Source of the DNA: JBAJNN01 sp036881905
Lineage (GTDB): Bacteria > Pseudomonadota > Alphaproteobacteria > Rhizobiales > Im1
Assembly: GCA_036881905.1 (NCBI GenBank)
Contig: JBAJNN010000007.1
Location: 17,748-81,747, forward strand
Reading direction: 5' to 3'
DNA length: 64,000 bases
Under the pieces are notes generated by a model that was not told the origin of the DNA, did not search any database, and saw only the letters and a program-made list of their open reading frames with translations. Of this stretch, positions 62,051 through 64,000 are shown in pieces. The first letter of the stretch is position 1. Each line of letters opens with the position of its first letter. The translations under genes and the position numbers were made by a program.

Positions 62051-63105
62051 CGATCGCCGGCATGGTAGAGCGCGTCATAGTGCGCGACCAACTCGCGGGC
62101 GCGACGGTAGATCGCATCGGGGTCCTTCACGCCCGATGCCTTCAACCGCGCCAGATAGCGCGCGATCATCGGTTGAACCGCCTTTTGCCATTTGTCGTGG
62201 GTTTTTTCGTCGATAGCGATAATCGTGTCTCCCCGCCTGATGGCGTCGGTTTTGCCCGCCAACTCCCATTTGTTCCACCAATCCCCGAATTTCCCCACCA
62301 GCCGGTCGCCGGAAATGTCGTCAATAGCCTTGCGAACATCTTCGGGCAGAGACTCATATTTCCTGGCATTCATCAGAAAATGAAACCCGGCGACATAGGC
62401 GGCGGCAGCGGTATGGTATTGCAGCAATTCATTGGCCTTGACCGCATTGACCAGATCCCAGGTGGTCACGACGCCATCGATGGCGCCTTTTTGCAGATTT
62501 TCATAAATCGCCGCCGGCGGCAAACCAACAGGCGAGGCGCCAAAAGCTTCAAGCATGGCCGAAACCGGCGGGCTCGGCGTTCTAAGGCGTAACCCCTTAA
62601 GGTCGTCGAGCGAGCGAACCGGCGTTTTCAGCGTGTGAAACAACCCGCCCTCGTGGGTAAACAGGGCCAGCACCTTGAAACCGTCATAATCATGGCCAAG
62701 CAGACCTTCCTTATATAGAGTCCACAGGGTCCACGAACCGGAATCGGCGTATTTGACCAAAAACGGCATTTCAATGATTGAGCTGGCCGGATAACGGTCA
62801 CGCGGGATGCCGTTCAATCCAAGCGCCATGTCCATGACGCCGGCGCGCACCTGATCGGCCTGACGGCCGATTTTACCAAAGACCGAGGTCGCATCGTAAA
62901 TTTTGACGTGAACCTTGCCATGGGTTTTCTCTTCAAGCCGCCTGGCCCAAGGCTTAAGGAAATCTTTCTGAAAACCATGGCTGGGCGGGAGATAGTGGCT
63001 GATTTTCAAAGTGATTTCGGCCTCTTCGGCGCCGGCTGTTCCCGTTAGGATCAGCATACCCGCCAGAAGGCACGGAAAAATTCTTGTCAAAGATTTGCTT
63101 TTCAT
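62047..63105 (-). CDS. TRAP transporter solute-binding protein (DctP-like)
   Basis: This protein of about 352 residues has a signal peptide (LTRIFPCLLAGMLILTGTAG) and the DctP fold with KISHYLPPSHGFQKDF and the central RLRTPSPPVSAMLEAFGASP, which carries the carboxylate-binding Arg. The ligand is probably an organic acid. Start at ATG 63105 is preferred to 63129. It is the first gene of the TRAP operon. Confidence 0.94.
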   Translation of the reverse strand: MKSKSLTRIFPCLLAGMLILTGTAGAEEAEITLKISHYLPPSHGFQKDFLKPWARRLEEKTHGKVHVKIYDATSVFGKIGRQADQVRAGVMDMALGLNGIPRDRYPASSIIEMPFLVKYADSGSWTLWTLYKEGLLGHDYDGFKVLALFTHEGGLFHTLKTPVRSLDDLKGLRLRTPSPPVSAMLEAFGASPVGLPPAAIYENLQKGAIDGVVTTWDLVNAVKANELLQYHTAAAAYVAGFHFLMNARKYESLPEDVRKAIDDISGDRLVGKFGDWWNKWELAGKTDAIRRGDTIIAIDEKTHDKWQKAVQPMIARYLARLKASGVKDPDAIYRRARELVAHYDALYHAGDR

Positions 63106-63292
63106 TCCTCTTTCCCATTTCACGAACAACGCTGTCAGTATACCGCTTATTGAAGACCGACTCCATGGCCTGTTGCATGCGCAGAACAGTCAGTGCCTTA
63201 TTTACCGCTTCGGGAGATGGGACAAGGGTCGCCATTGACATGCTTACAATATAGTCTAAACTTATTTTACTCCTTTTATTTGGGAGGGTATT

Positions 63293-63601
63293 ATGGCAAG
63301 AAACACGGCCGACGCATGCTACCGGCGCCATATTCCGGCATGGAAAGACCTGTCAAACGCGGTTTTTCGCGATCCTGTGCGGCCAGGAGAAAAATTGCGT
63401 CACCTCGCGCCCCGCGAGCCTGTCGATAAGCTCCATCTGCCCTCCAACCATGACCTCGATGGCCTGTCGCGGGGCGTGATTTTTACCTCCGACAGAAAGA
63501 ATATGAATCGAAAATGGTCCTATTTAATTGTAGGGCATGACGCAAGCGACGCACTGGCCCAGGAAAAGCGCCCTGATCGGTGTTCTGGAGTGATGAAATG
63601 A
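63293..63601 (+). CDS. Hypothetical protein, 102 residues (uncertain)
   Basis: The frame starts with ATG 63293 after GGGAGG and encodes a basic, polar protein (MARNTADACYRRHIPAWKDL). No family is recognised, and the composition (Arg-rich) leaves open that it is only a chance frame. Confidence 0.4.
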   Translation: MARNTADACYRRHIPAWKDLSNAVFRDPVRPGEKLRHLAPREPVDKLHLPSNHDLDGLSRGVIFTSDRKNMNRKWSYLIVGHDASDALAQEKRPDRCSGVMK

Positions 63602-63809
63602 GCCTTCTGCCTTGTCCTCCGGCCGGGAAACATGCTTTTGGCCGTCGGCATGGGCGTCCGCCCTGGCGGCATGGCCGTTCATGGCGTTGCCGGGACCGGC
63701 ATAAGAGGGGGAAAAATTGGATGCCGAAAACCATGTTCGGAAACGCCCTACATCAATTTCTGGCAAGCGTGCCGTTCACGGCTTCCCTGAACGATGGGAA
63801 CGCGACATC
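63602..63809. other. Spacer, no gene recognised
   Basis: This spacer before the next gene has a few Arg-rich open frames that do not look like genes. Confidence 0.4.
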
Positions 63810-64000
63810 ATGAACGCGGTTGAGATTGAACAGGCGGTTTCGGCGTTTTTCGCCCAATCCTTCGAGGCGGGCGAGTTTCCCTTCGCCTTTCTCAAAGCCT
63901 TCGGCAACAAGGAAACCACCATCAAGCGCCTGCGCAAGGGGGGAACCAACCATTCGGAGCTCGGCGGGGTGCTCCAGCGCAACAACATTCACATCAAGAC
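63810..64000 (+). CDS. N-terminus of MmeI/type IIL-like DNA methyltransferase, cut by window end
   Basis: The frame starts at ATG 63810 (GGGA upstream) and encodes a start typical of large class I DNA methyltransferases related to MmeI or to type IIL systems: FPFAFLKAFGNKETTIKRLR, then GGVLQRNNIHIKT. Only 63 residues are in the window, so the catalytic NPPY is not seen. Assignment rests on this N-terminal pattern. Confidence 0.75.
   Translation, partial: MNAVEIEQAVSAFFAQSFEAGEFPFAFLKAFGNKETTIKRLRKGGTNHSELGGVLQRNNIHIK

Noticed and set aside
62954..63331. 125-codon minus-strand frame upstream of DctP
   Set aside because: Its first part reads naturally (PEAVNKALTVLRMQQAMESV) but it runs into the DctP signal peptide region in another frame and has no family; kept only as a possible remnant.

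Overview
This 64 kb window looks like part of the chromosome of a fairly GC-rich alphaproteobacterium (order not determined). Markers are a DnaA-C-like HTH gene next to a DUF6456 gene, the lambda/GTA-like tail module, an Ada-AlkA fusion and tRNA-fMet/tRNA-Met genes of alphaproteobacterial type. The left ~40 kb is compact, GC-rich accessory DNA. The right ~24 kb has lower GC, AT-rich spacers, housekeeping genes and a second accessory patch.

Layout. 1-4.5 kb: a type III restriction-modification pair (Mod cut by the window edge, Res complete). 4.5-34.4 kb: a lambda-like prophage, mostly on the minus strand: lysis genes (4.5-5.6 kb); two radical SAM/SPASM genes and the tail fibre genes (5.7-11.3 kb); tail-tip genes J, K, L and M equivalents (11.3-16.6 kb); a tape-measure remnant abutting gpW and terminase (16.6-19.8 kb); then accessory, DNA-modification and replication genes, with two ParB-methyltransferase fusions, Fic, a RuvC-like resolvase, a primase-helicase, a Cas4/RecB-like nuclease and an AlpA-like protein. 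Portal, protease, capsid and most of the tail genes are missing between gpW and the tape-measure end, and the primase-helicase is frameshifted, so the prophage cannot make a full particle. 34.5-40.0 kb: a tight five-gene operon (HTH-ImmA peptidase, PIN, AAA ATPase, HEAT-repeat histidine kinase, response regulator) that looks like a regulatory or defence module, ending beside tRNA-fMet. 40.3-47.2 kb: chromosomal genes (SufE, peptidoglycan-binding protein, tRNA-Met, Ogt, Ada-AlkA). 47.6-52.4 kb: a decayed operon (PLP aminotransferase, MATE-like transporter, a gene split by a small insertion element, exported and membrane small proteins), almost all broken. 52.4-55.6 kb: a compact, intact RiPP-like cassette: promoter, 31-residue peptide gene, terminator, YcaO gene, ABC transporter. 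55.7-63.1 kb: nadABC, a YgjV-like membrane protein and a TRAP transporter. The right edge holds the start of a probable MmeI/type IIL-like DNA methyltransferase.

The most notable system is in the prophage tail. A 284-residue fibre-like protein ends in a nine-cysteine tail built from Ser-Tyr-Cys triplets, and its operon continues into two radical SAM/SPASM proteins. Radical SAM/SPASM enzymes commonly install crosslinks on Cys- or aromatic-rich peptides, so the inference is that a phage tail protein is post-translationally crosslinked in a RiPP-like way. The second radical SAM gene carries one in-frame TAA between its two domains. Several genes elsewhere carry single-base shifts; because some fall in homopolymers, assembly error should be excluded before calling each a true pseudogene. 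The larger lesions (13-bp duplication, 148-bp insertion with target duplication, in-frame stops, module deletion) are harder to explain as errors.
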